DNA from: an uncultured Pseudomonadota bacterium
Lineage (GTDB): Bacteria > Pseudomonadota > Gammaproteobacteria > Burkholderiales > Rhodocyclaceae
Direction of reading: 5' to 3'
Assembly (NCBI GenBank): GCA_903870055.1
Contig: CAIQBG010000025.1
Location: forward strand, 1 to 43,795
Length of the DNA stretch: 43,795 nt
A program made the position numbers and the translations under genes. Below the pieces are notes generated by a model. That model was not told the DNA's origin, ran no database searches, and saw only the letters and a list, made by a program, of their open reading frames with translations. This document shows positions 29,835 through 39,945 of this stretch, one piece after another. Position 1 is the first letter of the stretch, and each line of letters opens with the position of its first letter.

Positions 29835-30315
29835 ACACTTGGGTTGGCTAGGCACCGCTTTATTCCTCAGTGCTTGCTCCGCTTCAGGAGAAGATGCTGC
29901 GCAGCAATGGGTAGAGCGCAGAGCGCCCGTTGCATTACCCGAAGCCTCTTCATCGCTTCCGCCCATCGTTGATACGCCGCCGGCGGCTTATACGGCAAAA
30001 ACAGTTATAGATCCCTTTTCGCCGAGTCGTATCGGACAGTCGCGGCAAAACAGTGATGCTCCCCAAAGCGCGTCGGGTGGTCGGCGGTACTTCGCCGATC
30101 TAACCGTTGATTCGCTCCGGGTCGTTGGCTTTATGGAAGTGCTTGGGCAGTACGTCGCAGTCCTTGAGGGAAGCTCCGGCTTTGTTAACGCGAAAGTCGG
30201 TGATCGGCTCGGCAATCAGCAATTAGAGATTATTGAAATTTCTGGGAAGGGAATCCGGTTGCGGCAATCCGATGGTTCCGAATCGTGGGTACCAATTAGT
30301 AGGGGGAGTCGCTAG
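29821..30315 (+). CDS. pilP: Type IV pilus lipoprotein PilP
   Basis: This 164-residue lipoprotein has a signal peptide ending in a lipobox, LSAC at about residues 16-19, so Lgt would modify Cys19. A proline/alanine-rich linker (about 30-75) leads to the C-terminal beta-sandwich HR-like domain, with DSLRVVGFMEVLGQYVAVLE and VKVGDRLG-type pattern (NAKVGDRLGNQQLEIIEIS). The family connects the inner-membrane PilN/PilO pair to the N0/N1 domains of the secretin PilQ. It ends 2 bp before pilQ. Confidence 0.92.
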   Translation: MQYLRHLGWLGTALFLSACSASGEDAAQQWVERRAPVALPEASSSLPPIVDTPPAAYTAKTVIDPFSPSRIGQSRQNSDAPQSASGGRRYFADLTVDSLRVVGFMEVLGQYVAVLEGSSGFVNAKVGDRLGNQQLEIIEISGKGIRLRQSDGSESWVPISRGSR

Positions 30316-30317
30316 AA

Positions 30318-31760
30318 ATGAAAATGTTTTCCCGTTGGTTCTGTAGGTGTCTGGCGATTTCAGGGTTGCTGTGTTTGTCCTGGATCTTTATCGCACCATA
30401 TACCGTGTTGGGTGCTACCAGTCCGCGTATCAGTATGGATATACAGAATGGAGATGTGCGACAGGTGTTGGCGCTTATTGGTCGGGAACTTGGTATCAAT
30501 ATTGTTGCCAGTGAAGCGGTTAAAGGCCAGGTAACGGTTGTGATGAACAACGTACCTGCTTCCGAAGTGTTGCAATCGATCTTTCAGCAACGCGGCCTGG
30601 TGGCTAAGCAGGAAGATGGCATTTTGATTGTGCGACCCAAAAGCGAAGCGATCGAACAGGAGCGTGTGGGTATGGAATTGGCTCAGCAGGCCCAGACCAT
30701 CGGTCCGCTGCGACAGGAAGCTTTCCGTTTGCGGTTTGCCCAGGCGGTTGATCTGGAGAAGCTTGTACGCGAACAATTAACGGCCCGCGGTAAAGTCAGT
30801 GTTGATTCACGCACCAATACGCTGTTTGTGAATGACACGGCGTCAAAGCTTGCGGAGATCTCATCTCTGATCAAGACGGTTGACCAGCCTATACGGCAGG
30901 TGCTGATCGAGGCGCGGATCGTTGAAGCCAACGAAACGTTTAACGAAGAATTGGGTGTGCGGCTCGGCGCGCTAGATACGGTGCGCATGGGAGGCGGTGG
31001 TTTACAAATAGGCGGTGGTCAATATGTGCCGCCCACTCAGGCAGGACAGGCGCTCAACTACAATCGATTAGTGCCTGGTGGTCCGCCCGGCTATCAGACC
31101 TTGAACAGCGTGAACGGCCAACCCTTTTCAGTGAATCAGACACTCGGATCGGTTAATTTGCCAGTAAACCGTGCGGCGGCCGGAACAATGGCTTTTGCAT
31201 TGTTGAGCCCAACGGGATCGCGCATTTTGAACGTAGAACTTTCTGCGTTGGAATCTGATGGACGTGGAAAGATTATTTCCAGTCCGAAAGTAGTGACAGG
31301 CGATAACGTCAAGGCGGTCATCGAGGATGGGACGGAAATCCCTTATCTATCGACGGCGCAAACCGGCGGTACGACAATTCCGACCGTGGAGTTCAAGAAA
31401 GCCGTTTTGTCTCTGGACGTAACGCCACAGATTACCCCGGATGGCAAAGTCCGCTTGAAACTGATTGTGCGCAAAGAGGAGCCGGACTATGCCGCAATGC
31501 AGCTGATTCCCGGATCTACTAATCCACCGATTAAAAGCACGGTTGTCACGACTGATGTTCTGGTGGAAAACGGGGGCACCGTTTCCATAGGCGGCGTTTT
31601 CATCAAGAAAGTGGATAATCTCGTCACGCAGGTTCCCTTTCTCGGGGACATTCCTTTTATTGGCAACTTCTTCAAATACCGGTCGACCACCGAACAGCGG
31701 CGTGAGCTGCTGGTTTTTATCTCGCCACAAATTGTGGCGGGCGGCACGACAGGCCCCTGA
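30318..31760 (+). CDS. pilQ: Type IV pilus secretin PilQ, short form without AMIN domains
   Basis: This 480-residue outer-membrane secretin has a signal peptide (hydrophobic up to YTVLGA), then an N0/STN domain (about 38-95, SMDIQNGDVRQVLALIGREL), an N1 domain (about 130-190) and the C-terminal secretin beta-barrel. The barrel carries the classic VPFLGDIPFIGNFF near 440 and ends RRELLVFISPQIV. Typical betaproteobacterial PilQ is about 700 residues or more and carries one or two peptidoglycan-binding AMIN domains before N0; these are absent. A GGGGGAG-type ribosome site precedes the ATG, so no upstream exon-like part has been missed. It is the last gene of pilMNOPQ. Confidence 0.95.
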   Translation: MKMFSRWFCRCLAISGLLCLSWIFIAPYTVLGATSPRISMDIQNGDVRQVLALIGRELGINIVASEAVKGQVTVVMNNVPASEVLQSIFQQRGLVAKQEDGILIVRPKSEAIEQERVGMELAQQAQTIGPLRQEAFRLRFAQAVDLEKLVREQLTARGKVSVDSRTNTLFVNDTASKLAEISSLIKTVDQPIRQVLIEARIVEANETFNEELGVRLGALDTVRMGGGGLQIGGGQYVPPTQAGQALNYNRLVPGGPPGYQTLNSVNGQPFSVNQTLGSVNLPVNRAAAGTMAFALLSPTGSRILNVELSALESDGRGKIISSPKVVTGDNVKAVIEDGTEIPYLSTAQTGGTTIPTVEFKKAVLSLDVTPQITPDGKVRLKLIVRKEEPDYAAMQLIPGSTNPPIKSTVVTTDVLVENGGTVSIGGVFIKKVDNLVTQVPFLGDIPFIGNFFKYRSTTEQRRELLVFISPQIVAGGTTGP

Positions 31761-31772
31761 ACTTTATCTGGC

Positions 31773-32303
31773 ATGACAATCGTTCTTCCTGAAAACATCT
31801 TTCTCGTTGGCCTGATGGGCGCTGGCAAATCTACGGTCGGCCGCATTCTGTCGCGCCGGCTCGGCAAACGCTTTGTTGATACCGATCATGAGATCGAAAA
31901 GCGCAATGGGGTAACGATCCCCGTGATCTTCGAGATTGAGGGAGAAGATGGCTTTCGCAGGCGTGAGCAGGAAGTATTGGCAGATCTGGCGCAAGAGCAG
32001 GGTTTGGTGCTCAGCACGGGGGGCGGGATTGTGCTCAAACCCGAAAACCGGGAGACGCTGCGTAATCATGGTTTTGTGGTGTATCTGAACGCCCGGCCCG
32101 AGTTGCTTGCCGAGCGTACTAAACACGATCGCACGCGGCCACTGCTTAATGTAGAAGACCCGCTAACGCGTCTACGAGAATTGCATGCTGTGCGCGACCC
32201 GCTTTATCGGGAAGTCGCCCATGCAGTCGTCGAAACCGGTCGCGGTGCGCCGCAGCAGGTGGTTCAGGCGATTCTGGGCGAAATCAGCCGTATAGAGCGC
32301 TAG
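31773..32303 (+). CDS. aroK: Shikimate kinase AroK
   Basis: This 176-residue nucleoside-monophosphate-kinase-fold enzyme phosphorylates shikimate for aromatic amino acid synthesis. The P-loop GLMGAGKST is at residues 13-21, the shikimate-binding region includes [13 protein letters not shown], and [13 protein letters not shown] and the lid DRTRPLL follow. It lies 12 bp after pilQ and directly before aroB, the conserved pilQ-aroK-aroB order of many proteobacteria, so it is probably at least partly transcribed from the pil operon. Confidence 0.97.
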   Translation: MTIVLPENIFLVGLMGAGKSTVGRILSRRLGKRFVDTDHEIEKRNGVTIPVIFEIEGEDGFRRREQEVLADLAQEQGLVLSTGGGIVLKPENRETLRNHGFVVYLNARPELLAERTKHDRTRPLLNVEDPLTRLRELHAVRDPLYREVAHAVVETGRGAPQQVVQAILGEISRIER

Positions 32304-32314
32304 GTCGGCATAAA

Positions 32315-33478
32315 ATGACAACTATGAATACAACGCATCAAACGCTAACCGTTGCGCTGGATGAGCGCAGTTACCCGATTCACATTGGTTGCGGCCTGCT
32401 GAGCAATGCGGCGCTGTGGGCGCCTCATTTGAACCCGAAGACGGGCGCTGTGGTGATTACCAACACCACCGTGGCGCCGCTTTACCTGGATAAGGTATTG
32501 GCGACGCTGGCCGAGCTAGGGTGTCCGGCATTTTCGGTCGTATTGCCAGACGGCGAGGAATATAAATCCTGGGAAACGCTGAATACGGTATTTGATGCGC
32601 TGCTGGAAAATCGCTGCGAGCGCGGCACAACGCTGATCGCCCTGGGCGGCGGCGTTATTGGGGATCTGGTGGGTTTTGCAGCGGCCTGTTACCAACGTGG
32701 TGCACCGTTCATTCAGGTGCCGACGACCTTGCTCTCGCAGGTCGATTCCTCGGTGGGGGGCAAGACGGCGATTAACCACCCGTTGGGCAAGAATATGATT
32801 GGTGCGTTTTATCAGCCCAAACTGGTGCTGGCCGATCTGGATACGCTGGATACGCTGCCGCCGCGCGAAATGGCGGCGGGTATGTCGGAAGTGATTAAGT
32901 ACGGCCTGATCCGTGACCCGGCGTTTTTCAGCTGGCTGGAACAGCAGGCCGAAGGTTTGATGCAGCGGGATAAAACCTTGCTAGCACAGGCGGTGTACCA
33001 ATCTTGCGCCCACAAAGCTGAAGTGGTGGCACGTGATGAGCGTGAAGCCGGCGAGCGCGCCCTGCTGAATCTGGGCCACACTTTTGGCCACGCGATCGAA
33101 ACAGGTATGGGTTACGGCAGCTGGCTGCATGGGGAAGCCGTAGCCGCAGGCACGGTCATGGCGGCTTTGTTGTCGGAGCAGCTGGGTTGGCTGGATCAGG
33201 CGGCGATTGAACGCCTGAAAGCGCTATTCCGCCGAGTGAGCTTGCCGGTGGAAGGCCCTTGGCTGGCGTCAACGCCTATGGCCAGCGCCGAGCGCTATCT
33301 GGCGCTCATGCGTCACGATAAGAAGGTGAGTGCTGGCGTGATGCGCCTGGTGCTATTGCAGGCGATCGGGCAGGCGGTTGTATCGGCTGAAGCTAGCGAC
33401 GCGGCAATTCTGCAGGCCATTCAGGCCGGGTTGGCGGTTTCGCCGAGCGCCCGGAGCGTCCCGCCGACGCAAAATTAG
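32315..33478 (+). CDS. aroB: 3-dehydroquinate synthase AroB
   Basis: This 387-residue NAD- and metal-dependent enzyme cyclises DAHP to 3-dehydroquinate, the second step of the shikimate pathway. Visible are [52 protein letters not shown] and the metal His motifs [11 protein letters not shown] and WLHGEAVA. The length is slightly above the usual 360-370 because of a short N-terminal addition and a proline/serine-rich tail. A second ATG three codons in could be the true start. A long spacer separates it from gltB. Confidence 0.97.
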   Translation: MTTMNTTHQTLTVALDERSYPIHIGCGLLSNAALWAPHLNPKTGAVVITNTTVAPLYLDKVLATLAELGCPAFSVVLPDGEEYKSWETLNTVFDALLENRCERGTTLIALGGGVIGDLVGFAAACYQRGAPFIQVPTTLLSQVDSSVGGKTAINHPLGKNMIGAFYQPKLVLADLDTLDTLPPREMAAGMSEVIKYGLIRDPAFFSWLEQQAEGLMQRDKTLLAQAVYQSCAHKAEVVARDEREAGERALLNLGHTFGHAIETGMGYGSWLHGEAVAAGTVMAALLSEQLGWLDQAAIERLKALFRRVSLPVEGPWLASTPMASAERYLALMRHDKKVSAGVMRLVLLQAIGQAVVSAEASDAAILQAIQAGLAVSPSARSVPPTQN

Positions 33479-33498
33479 GGCAAATTTAGCCCTTGAGT

Positions 33499-33524
33499 GT
33501 GCCATTTTTGGCACAACCTTTGCT
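33499..33524 (+). promoter_or_regulatory. Sigma-54 (RpoN) -24/-12 promoter overlapped by a dyad, upstream of gltB
   Basis: TTGGCAC (33508-33514), five bases, then TTGCT (33520-33524) is a near-perfect -24/-12 element: the invariant GG and GC are separated correctly. It is oriented toward gltB. The -24 box is also the right arm of a perfect dyad GTGCCA-TTTT-TGGCAC (33499-33514). The start site would be near 33536, giving a leader of about 166 nt. This is seen directly in the sequence; its use is inferred. Confidence 0.65.
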
Positions 33525-33550
33525 TTGATATGGCTTGCAGTCTCGTCCAT

Positions 33551-33656
33551 TGCACATTTTTGCACTGCAACGTCTTGAATTGAAGGGGCGTTTGGGCGTA
33601 TATTGGCCGGTTCATTTTGGTGCATAGCGCGAAATGGCCGCACCATTTTGTGCTGC
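33551..33656 (+). promoter_or_regulatory. Cluster of NtrC-like dyads in the gltB leader, with a possible sigma-70 promoter
   Basis: Three further motifs share the pattern GCAC-cATTTTg-GTGC typical of NtrC (NR-I) sites: TGCACATTTTTGCAC (33551-33565), the half-dyad TTTTGGTGCA (33615-33624), and GCACCATTTTGTGC (33640-33653). Between them TTGAAT (33575-33580), 18 bp, TATATT (33599-33604) could be a housekeeping promoter. Together they suggest nitrogen-responsive dual control of gltBD. Binding by NtrC is an inference from the motif. Confidence 0.5.
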
Positions 33657-33701
33657 GTCGGCTACCGACGGGTTCACGTTTTTGTGGAAGGAAGAAAACT
33701 C

Positions 33702-36700
33702 ATGGGAGTACCGGAGCGTCAGGGTTTATACAACCCGGCTAACGAACACGATGCCTGCGGCGTCGGTTTTGTCGCGCACATTAAGAATGAGAAGAGTCAC
33801 GATATCGTCGAGAAGGGTCTGCTGATCCTAGAAAACCTCGAGCACCGTGGCGCTACAGGTTATGACCCCATGCTCGGCGATGGCGCCGGGATTCTGATCC
33901 AGCTGCCAGATGCCTTCCTGCGCGCCGAGCGTGCCAAGCAGGGTCTGCGCCTGCCGCCCGTGGGTCACTATGCCGTGGGTAATGTCTTCCTGCCGCAATC
34001 GGTTACCGGTCGTAAGGCCTGTGAATCCGTGCTGGCCCGCATTATTCATGAAGAAGGTCTGGAATTCCTCGGCTGGCGCGATGTGCCAGTTGATACCTCG
34101 ATCCTGGCGCAAGCCGCCCGTGATCTGGAGCCGGTGACCCGTCAGGTTTTCATTGGCCGTCCGGAATCGCTGAAAGATCAGGACGCATTTGAACGTAAGC
34201 TGTTCGTGGTGCGTAAGCGCGCCGAACACGACGTACGCAAACTCAAGCTCGATGATGGCAAGCAGTTCTACCTGCCGTCGCTGTCGTCGCGCACAATGGT
34301 CTACAAGGGCATGTTGCTGGCCAATCAGGTTGGCGCCTACTTCCTGGATCTACTGGATCCGAAGCTGGTATCAGCCATTGCGCTGGTGCACCAGCGTTTC
34401 TCGACCAATACCTTCCCGACCTGGGATCTGGCTCACCCGTTCCGCATGATTGCTCACAACGGTGAAATCAACACCGTGCGTGGCAACGTGAACTGGATGC
34501 GTGCCCGTCAGAAGGCCATGTCTTCGGACTGGCTGGCAGAAGATCTGGACAAGCTGTGGCCGCTAATCGTTGAAGGCCAGTCTGATTCGGCCAGCTTCGA
34601 TAATGCGCTGGAACTGCTGGTCATGGGTGGCTACTCGATGCCGCAAGCCATGATGATGCTGATTCCGGAAGCCTGGGCTGAAAACCCGCTGATGGATGAA
34701 GAGCGTCGCGCCTTTTATGAATACAACGCTGCGATGATGGAGCCGTGGGACGGCCCTGCTGCCGTGGCCTTTACCGATGGTCGCATGATTGGCGCTACGC
34801 TGGACCGTAATGGTCTGCGTCCGGCGCGTTATCAGATCACCGATGACGGTATCGTCATGCTCGCCTCCGAAATGGGTGTGCTGACCTTCCCGCAGGAAGA
34901 AGTGAACAAGAAGTGGCGTCTACAGCCGGGCAAGATGTTCCTCATCGACCTCGAGCAGGGCCGCATCATTGATGATGAAGAATTGAAGCGTGGTATCTCT
35001 ACTGCGCGTCCGTATCGTCAGTGGATCGAAAAGAGCCGTCAGCATCTGCACACGCTGCCGGAAGTGGAAGATAGCGAAGGTCTGCGCGAGTCGCTGCTGC
35101 ACACGCAACAGGCTTTCGGTTACACCCAGGAAGACGTCAAGTTCATCCTGGCGCCTATGGCCAGCAATGCGGAAGAAGCCACAGGTTCCATGGGTAACGA
35201 CAGCCCGCTGCCGGTGCTGTCCGATAAGAACAAGCCGCTGTACAACTACTTCAAGCAGTTGTTTGCTCAGGTCACCAATCCGCCGATTGACCCGATCCGT
35301 GAAGAAATCGTCATGTCGACGATGTCGTTTATTGGCCCGCGTCCGAATCTACTGGGTATTGAAGTCAAGGCAGGCGAAGAGCCGCCGCTGCGTCTGGAAG
35401 TAGAACAGCCGGTGTTGTCTTCGGCTGATCTGGCCAAGCTGCGTCAGATTGACAAACTCACCAACGGTAAATTCCGTGCGCTGGTGCTGGACATTACGTT
35501 CCCGGCTAGCGAAGGTACCGTTGGTTGTCAGGCTGCGCTGGATGCACTGTGTGCACGTGCTGAAGCCAGCGTGGGCGAAGGTTATAACGTCCTGATCCTG
35601 TCGGATCGTAATGTGGATCGTCAGCGTGCGCCGATTCCGGCCCTGCTGGCAACCAGCGCCGTGCATCAGCATCTGGTGAAGACCGGCCTGCGTACTTCGA
35701 CCGGTCTGGTGGTGGATTCTGGCTCGGTTCGTGAAGTGCATCACTTTGCACTGCTGGCTGGTTACGGTGCTGAAGCCGTATGCCCATGGCTGGCTTTCGA
35801 TACCATTGCTGAAGTGGCGGGTGATCTGCCGGGCGAGCTGTCGGCCTACGAGGCGGGCAAGCGTTACGTTAAGGCAGTGAACAAGGGTCTGCGCAAGGTC
35901 ATGTCCAAGATGGGCATCTCGACCTATCAGTCGTACAACGGCGCACAGATTTTTGAAGCCATTGGCCTATCGTCGCAATTGATTGGTGACTACTTTGCCG
36001 GTACCGCAACCCAGGTTGAAGGTATTGGTATCGATGAAGTTGCCGAAGAAGCGCTGCGCGTTCACAAGAGTGCCTTCGAGCACGATCCGGTGCTGGCAAA
36101 TCTGCTGGAAACCGGTGGCGAATATGCCTACCGTGTTCGTGGTGAAGAACATATGTGGACACCGGATGCCATTGCCAAGCTGCAGCATTCGACACGTTCG
36201 GGCAAGTTCGAAACTTACGAAGAATACGCACGCATCATTAATGATCAGACCAAGCGTCACATGACGCTGCGCGGTCTGTTCGATATTAAGCCTGCTGGCC
36301 CATCGATTACGCTTGAGGAAGTCGAACCCGTCAGCGAAATCGTTAAGCGTTTTGCTACGGGCGCTATGTCGCTGGGGTCGATTTCGACCGAAGCGCATAC
36401 GACGCTGGCTGTTGCCATGAACCGAATTGGCGGCAAGTCGAACACCGGTGAAGGCGGCGAAGATGCAAATCGTTTCCGCAAAATCAAAGCGGGTGAGAAG
36501 CTCTCCGACATTATCGGCAAGGGCCGTATCGAAGCAGATCTGCAACTGAAGGCTGGCGACTCGCTGCGTTCAGCGATCAAGCAGGTGGCATCGGGCCGTT
36601 TTGGTGTGACTGCTGAATACCTGGCCAATTCGGATCAGATTCAGATCAAGATGGCACAGGGTGCCAAGCCGGGTGAAGGCGGTCAGCTGCCAGGTCACAA

Positions 36701-38378
36701 GGTGAGCGAATACATCGGCTTCCTGCGCCATTCGGTGCCAGGCGTGGGTCTGATTTCACCGCCGCCGCACCATGACATCTACTCGATTGAAGATCTGGCG
36801 CAGCTGATTCACGATCTGAAGAACACCAACCCGGTGGCTTCGGTTTCGGTGAAGCTGGTGTCGGAAGTCGGCGTGGGTACCGTGGCGGCTGGTGTCGCTA
36901 AGGCTAAGGCTGATCATATCGTTGTTGCTGGCCATGATGGCGGTACCGGTGCATCGCCGATTTCTTCGGTTAAGCATTGCGGCGCCCCTTGGGAGCTCGG
37001 CTTGGCCGAAGCCCAGCAAACACTGGTGCTCAACCGTCTGCGCGGCCGTGTCCGTCTGCAAACAGATGGTCAGCTGAAGACCGGCCGTGACGTCGTCATC
37101 GGCGCACTGCTGGGTGCTGACGAGTTCGGTTTTGCGACAGCACCACTGGTGGTTACCGGTTGCATCATGATGCGTAAGTGCCATCTGAACACCTGTCCGG
37201 TGGGCGTGGCGACGCAAGACCCTGAACTGCGTAAGCGCTTCAGCGGTCAGCCGGAGCACGTGGTTAATTTCTTCTTCTTCATTGCAGAAGAAGTCCGCAA
37301 GATTATGGCTAGCATGGGCATCAGTCGTTTTGACGACCTGGTGGGTCGTGCCGACTTGCTCGACACCCGTGCGGGTATCGAACACTGGAAGGCCAAGGGT
37401 CTGGATTTCTCCAAGATCTTCCACATGCCTGCCGTTCCGGAAGAAGTGGCGATTCGTCACGCCGAAACGCAGGACCATGGCCTGGAGCGCGCGCTGGATC
37501 ACGAACTGATCCGCGCTGCCCAACCGGCAATTGGTCGCAAAGAAAAGCAAACGCTGGATTTCCCGATCTGCAATGTGAATCGCAGTGCGGGCGCCATGCT
37601 ATCGGGCGAGATCGCCAAGCGCCACGGGGGTGCTGGCCTGCCGGATGGCACGTTGACGATCCGTCTGCACGGTACTGCCGGTCAAAGCTTCGGTGCCTTC
37701 CTTGCCAAGGGCGTTAACTTCGTCCTCGAAGGTGAAGGTAATGACTACGTGGGTAAGGGGTTGTCAGGTGGCCGCATCGTGGTTCGTCCGCCAGCCGCCT
37801 TCCGTGGTGAAACGCAAGACAACATCATCGTCGGCAATACCGTGCTTTACGGCGCAACTGATGGCGAGGCTTACCTCAGCGGTGTCGGTGGCGAGCGCTT
37901 TGCCGTTCGTAATTCCGGTGCAACCGCAGTGGTTGAAGGTGTTGGCGATCACGGTTGTGAATACATGACGGGTGGTACGGTGGTGGTGCTGGGTCAGACC
38001 GGCCGTAACTTCGGTGCTGGTATGTCCGGTGGCTTTGCTTATGTCTATGACGTGGATGGCAAGTTTGCCAGCCGTTGCAATATGGCCCAGGTAGCCCTGG
38101 AGCCATTGCCAGCGGAAAAGGCTGCTGCCGATGCGTCCGAGTTTGGTGAAGATACCGAATACGGTGCCGTGGATCTGCGCCACCTCACCATGCACGATGA
38201 AGATCTGCTCAAGGAGCTGATCGCCAAGCACGTGGAGTGGACGGGTTCGCAACACGCCAAGAGCATGCTTGACCATTGGGACAAGCATCGCGCCAAGTTC
38301 ATCAAGGTGATGCCGCACGAATACCGTCGCGCCCTGGATGACATCAAGAAAAATGCCAAGGTGAAGGAGGCTGTGTAA
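33702..38378 (+). CDS. gltB: Glutamate synthase (NADPH) large subunit GltB
   Basis: This 1558-residue GOGAT large chain converts 2-oxoglutarate and glutamine to two glutamates. The ATG at 33702 follows GGAAGGAAG; the frame opens earlier but without a ribosome site. Residues 1-18 are the propeptide, and Cys19 (in HDACGVGF) becomes the N-terminal nucleophile of the class II amidotransferase domain, which includes [12 protein letters not shown] and HNGEINT. A central domain and the FMN/2-oxoglutarate barrel follow ([24 protein letters not shown]). The [3Fe-4S] motif [19 protein letters not shown] is near residue 1154. The C-terminal GXGXG beta-helix includes [20 protein letters not shown]. It shares one base with gltD (TAATG). 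Confidence 0.98.
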   Translation: MGVPERQGLYNPANEHDACGVGFVAHIKNEKSHDIVEKGLLILENLEHRGATGYDPMLGDGAGILIQLPDAFLRAERAKQGLRLPPVGHYAVGNVFLPQSVTGRKACESVLARIIHEEGLEFLGWRDVPVDTSILAQAARDLEPVTRQVFIGRPESLKDQDAFERKLFVVRKRAEHDVRKLKLDDGKQFYLPSLSSRTMVYKGMLLANQVGAYFLDLLDPKLVSAIALVHQRFSTNTFPTWDLAHPFRMIAHNGEINTVRGNVNWMRARQKAMSSDWLAEDLDKLWPLIVEGQSDSASFDNALELLVMGGYSMPQAMMMLIPEAWAENPLMDEERRAFYEYNAAMMEPWDGPAAVAFTDGRMIGATLDRNGLRPARYQITDDGIVMLASEMGVLTFPQEEVNKKWRLQPGKMFLIDLEQGRIIDDEELKRGISTARPYRQWIEKSRQHLHTLPEVEDSEGLRESLLHTQQAFGYTQEDVKFILAPMASNAEEATGSMGNDSPLPVLSDKNKPLYNYFKQLFAQVTNPPIDPIREEIVMSTMSFIGPRPNLLGIEVKAGEEPPLRLEVEQPVLSSADLAKLRQIDKLTNGKFRALVLDITFPASEGTVGCQAALDALCARAEASVGEGYNVLILSDRNVDRQRAPIPALLATSAVHQHLVKTGLRTSTGLVVDSGSVREVHHFALLAGYGAEAVCPWLAFDTIAEVAGDLPGELSAYEAGKRYVKAVNKGLRKVMSKMGISTYQSYNGAQIFEAIGLSSQLIGDYFAGTATQVEGIGIDEVAEEALRVHKSAFEHDPVLANLLETGGEYAYRVRGEEHMWTPDAIAKLQHSTRSGKFETYEEYARIINDQTKRHMTLRGLFDIKPAGPSITLEEVEPVSEIVKRFATGAMSLGSISTEAHTTLAVAMNRIGGKSNTGEGGEDANRFRKIKAGEKLSDIIGKGRIEADLQLKAGDSLRSAIKQVASGRFGVTAEYLANSDQIQIKMAQGAKPGEGGQLPGHKVSEYIGFLRHSVPGVGLISPPPHHDIYSIEDLAQLIHDLKNTNPVASVSVKLVSEVGVGTVAAGVAKAKADHIVVAGHDGGTGASPISSVKHCGAPWELGLAEAQQTLVLNRLRGRVRLQTDGQLKTGRDVVIGALLGADEFGFATAPLVVTGCIMMRKCHLNTCPVGVATQDPELRKRFSGQPEHVVNFFFFIAEEVRKIMASMGISRFDDLVGRADLLDTRAGIEHWKAKGLDFSKIFHMPAVPEEVAIRHAETQDHGLERALDHELIRAAQPAIGRKEKQTLDFPICNVNRSAGAMLSGEIAKRHGGAGLPDGTLTIRLHGTAGQSFGAFLAKGVNFVLEGEGNDYVGKGLSGGRIVVRPPAAFRGETQDNIIVGNTVLYGATDGEAYLSGVGGERFAVRNSGATAVVEGVGDHGCEYMTGGTVVVLGQTGRNFGAGMSGGFAYVYDVDGKFASRCNMAQVALEPLPAEKAAADASEFGEDTEYGAVDLRHLTMHDEDLLKELIAKHVEWTGSQHAKSMLDHWDKHRAKFIKVMPHEYRRALDDIKKNAKVKEAV

Positions 38379-39844
38379 TGGGAAAGCCGACTGGATTCCT
38401 CGAGTTCGAGCGACTGAGCGAGACGTACGAAAAGCCGGACGCCCGTAAAAAGCATTACCGTGAGTTTGTTGCGGCGCTGGATGATGCATCAGCCAAGCAG
38501 CAGGGTGCTCGCTGCATGGATTGCGGCATCCCCTTCTGTAACAACGGCTGCCCGGTGAACAACATCATTCCGGATTGGAATGATCTGGTGTATCACGGCA
38601 AATGGCGTGAAGCCATCGATGTGCTGCACTCGACCAACAACTTCCCGGAATTTACCGGCCGTATCTGTCCGGCACCGTGTGAGGCTGCCTGTACGCTGGG
38701 CATCAACGTGCTGCCGGTAGGCATCAAGTCTATCGAGCGTGCCATCATCGATAAGGCCTGGGCTTCGGGTTGGGTTGTGCCGCAACCGGCATCGTCTAAA
38801 ACCGGCAAGCGCATTGCCATCATCGGTTCGGGCCCTGCCGGTCTGGCCGCTGCACAACAACTGGCCCGCGTTGGTCATGATGTTACCGTCTTCGAAAAGA
38901 GTGATCGTATCGGCGGTCTGCTCGGTTATGGCATTCCAGACTTCAAGATGGAAAAGACGATGATTGATCGTCGTGTTGCCCAGCTGGAAGCCGAAGGCGT
39001 GACCTTCAAGACCAAGGTGCTGGTCGGTTCCAAAGACCTGCCAGCCGGCATCAATAACGACGCCGAAAGTTTTGTGTCTGCCGAACAGCTGCAAAAGGAC
39101 TTTGATGCCGTGATTCTGGCCGCTGGTTCGGAAGTGCCGCGCGATTTGCCGGTGCCGGGCCGTGAGCTAACGGGTGTTTATGCTGCCCTGGAATTCCTGA
39201 TTCCACAGAATAAGGAAGTGCAGCAAGGCAAGGCGAATCCGATCAACGTGAAGGGTAAGCATGTCATCGTGATCGGTGGGGGTGATACCGGTTCAGATTG
39301 CGTAGGTACGTCGAATCGTCACGGTGCTGCATCGGTGACTCAGTTCGAATTGATGCCTATGCCACCGGAACAGGAAAACAAGCCGCTGGTTTGGCCGTAC
39401 TGGCCGATCAAGATGCGTACCTCGACCTCGCATGATGAAGGCTGTAGCCGTGACTTTGCCGTGGGAACCAAAGAATTCGTCACCGATGGCAAGGGCAACG
39501 TCAAAGCATTGAAGGGCGTGCGCCTGGACTGGAAGGACGGCAAGATGTCGGAAGTGGCCGGTTCGGAATTCGAATTGCCTTGCGATGCCGCTTTCCTGGC
39601 GATGGGCTTTACCAATCCGGTAGGTGGTTTGCTTGAAGCTTTTGGCGTAGATAAAGATGCACGCCAGAACGCCAAGGCAACTACCGATGGCGCAGCTTGC
39701 TACAAGACTAACGTTGCCAAGGTGTTTGCTGCCGGTGACGTACGTCGCGGTCAATCGCTGGTGGTCTGGGCCATCCGTGAAGGTCGTCAGTGCGCACGTT
39801 CGGTCGATGAATTCCTGATGGGTTCGTCGCTGCTGCCACGTTAA
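38378..39844 (+). CDS. gltD: Glutamate synthase small subunit GltD
   Basis: This 488-residue flavoprotein passes electrons from NADPH through FAD and [4Fe-4S] clusters to GltB. The N-terminal cysteine motifs are [20 protein letters not shown] (residues 47-66) and [14 protein letters not shown]. The FAD-binding [13 protein letters not shown] lies near 149-161 and the NADPH-binding GGGDTGSDC near 305. A last flavin motif [19 protein letters not shown] is near the C terminus. It is translationally coupled to gltB, and a hairpin terminator follows. Confidence 0.97.
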   Translation: MGKPTGFLEFERLSETYEKPDARKKHYREFVAALDDASAKQQGARCMDCGIPFCNNGCPVNNIIPDWNDLVYHGKWREAIDVLHSTNNFPEFTGRICPAPCEAACTLGINVLPVGIKSIERAIIDKAWASGWVVPQPASSKTGKRIAIIGSGPAGLAAAQQLARVGHDVTVFEKSDRIGGLLGYGIPDFKMEKTMIDRRVAQLEAEGVTFKTKVLVGSKDLPAGINNDAESFVSAEQLQKDFDAVILAAGSEVPRDLPVPGRELTGVYAALEFLIPQNKEVQQGKANPINVKGKHVIVIGGGDTGSDCVGTSNRHGAASVTQFELMPMPPEQENKPLVWPYWPIKMRTSTSHDEGCSRDFAVGTKEFVTDGKGNVKALKGVRLDWKDGKMSEVAGSEFELPCDAAFLAMGFTNPVGGLLEAFGVDKDARQNAKATTDGAACYKTNVAKVFAAGDVRRGQSLVVWAIREGRQCARSVDEFLMGSSLLPR

Positions 39845-39864
39845 TCGCGTCAAGCATGCATCAA

Positions 39865-39890
39865 CAAAGGGTGGCTTTGGCCACCCTTTG
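39865..39890 (+). terminator. Probable rho-independent terminator after gltD
   Basis: An 11-bp perfect stem CAAAGGGTGGC / GCCACCCTTTG closes a 4-base loop 20 bp after the gltD stop. The following bases (TCATT) make only a weak U tract, but the position between gltBD and glmU is right. Confidence 0.7.
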
Positions 39891-39945
39891 TCATTGGGCT
39901 TCCGGTATCCTTGAGGGTATTGTCTAAAACGAATTAACGGAGTCA

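Noticed and set aside
36756-37550. 264-residue minus-strand frame inside gltB
   Set aside because: Antisense shadow of the conserved FMN/iron-sulfur domain; no start signal or motif.
37764-38489. 241-residue minus-strand frame across the gltB-gltD junction
   Set aside because: Antisense to two translationally coupled conserved genes; His/Thr-rich composition typical of reversed coding sequence.
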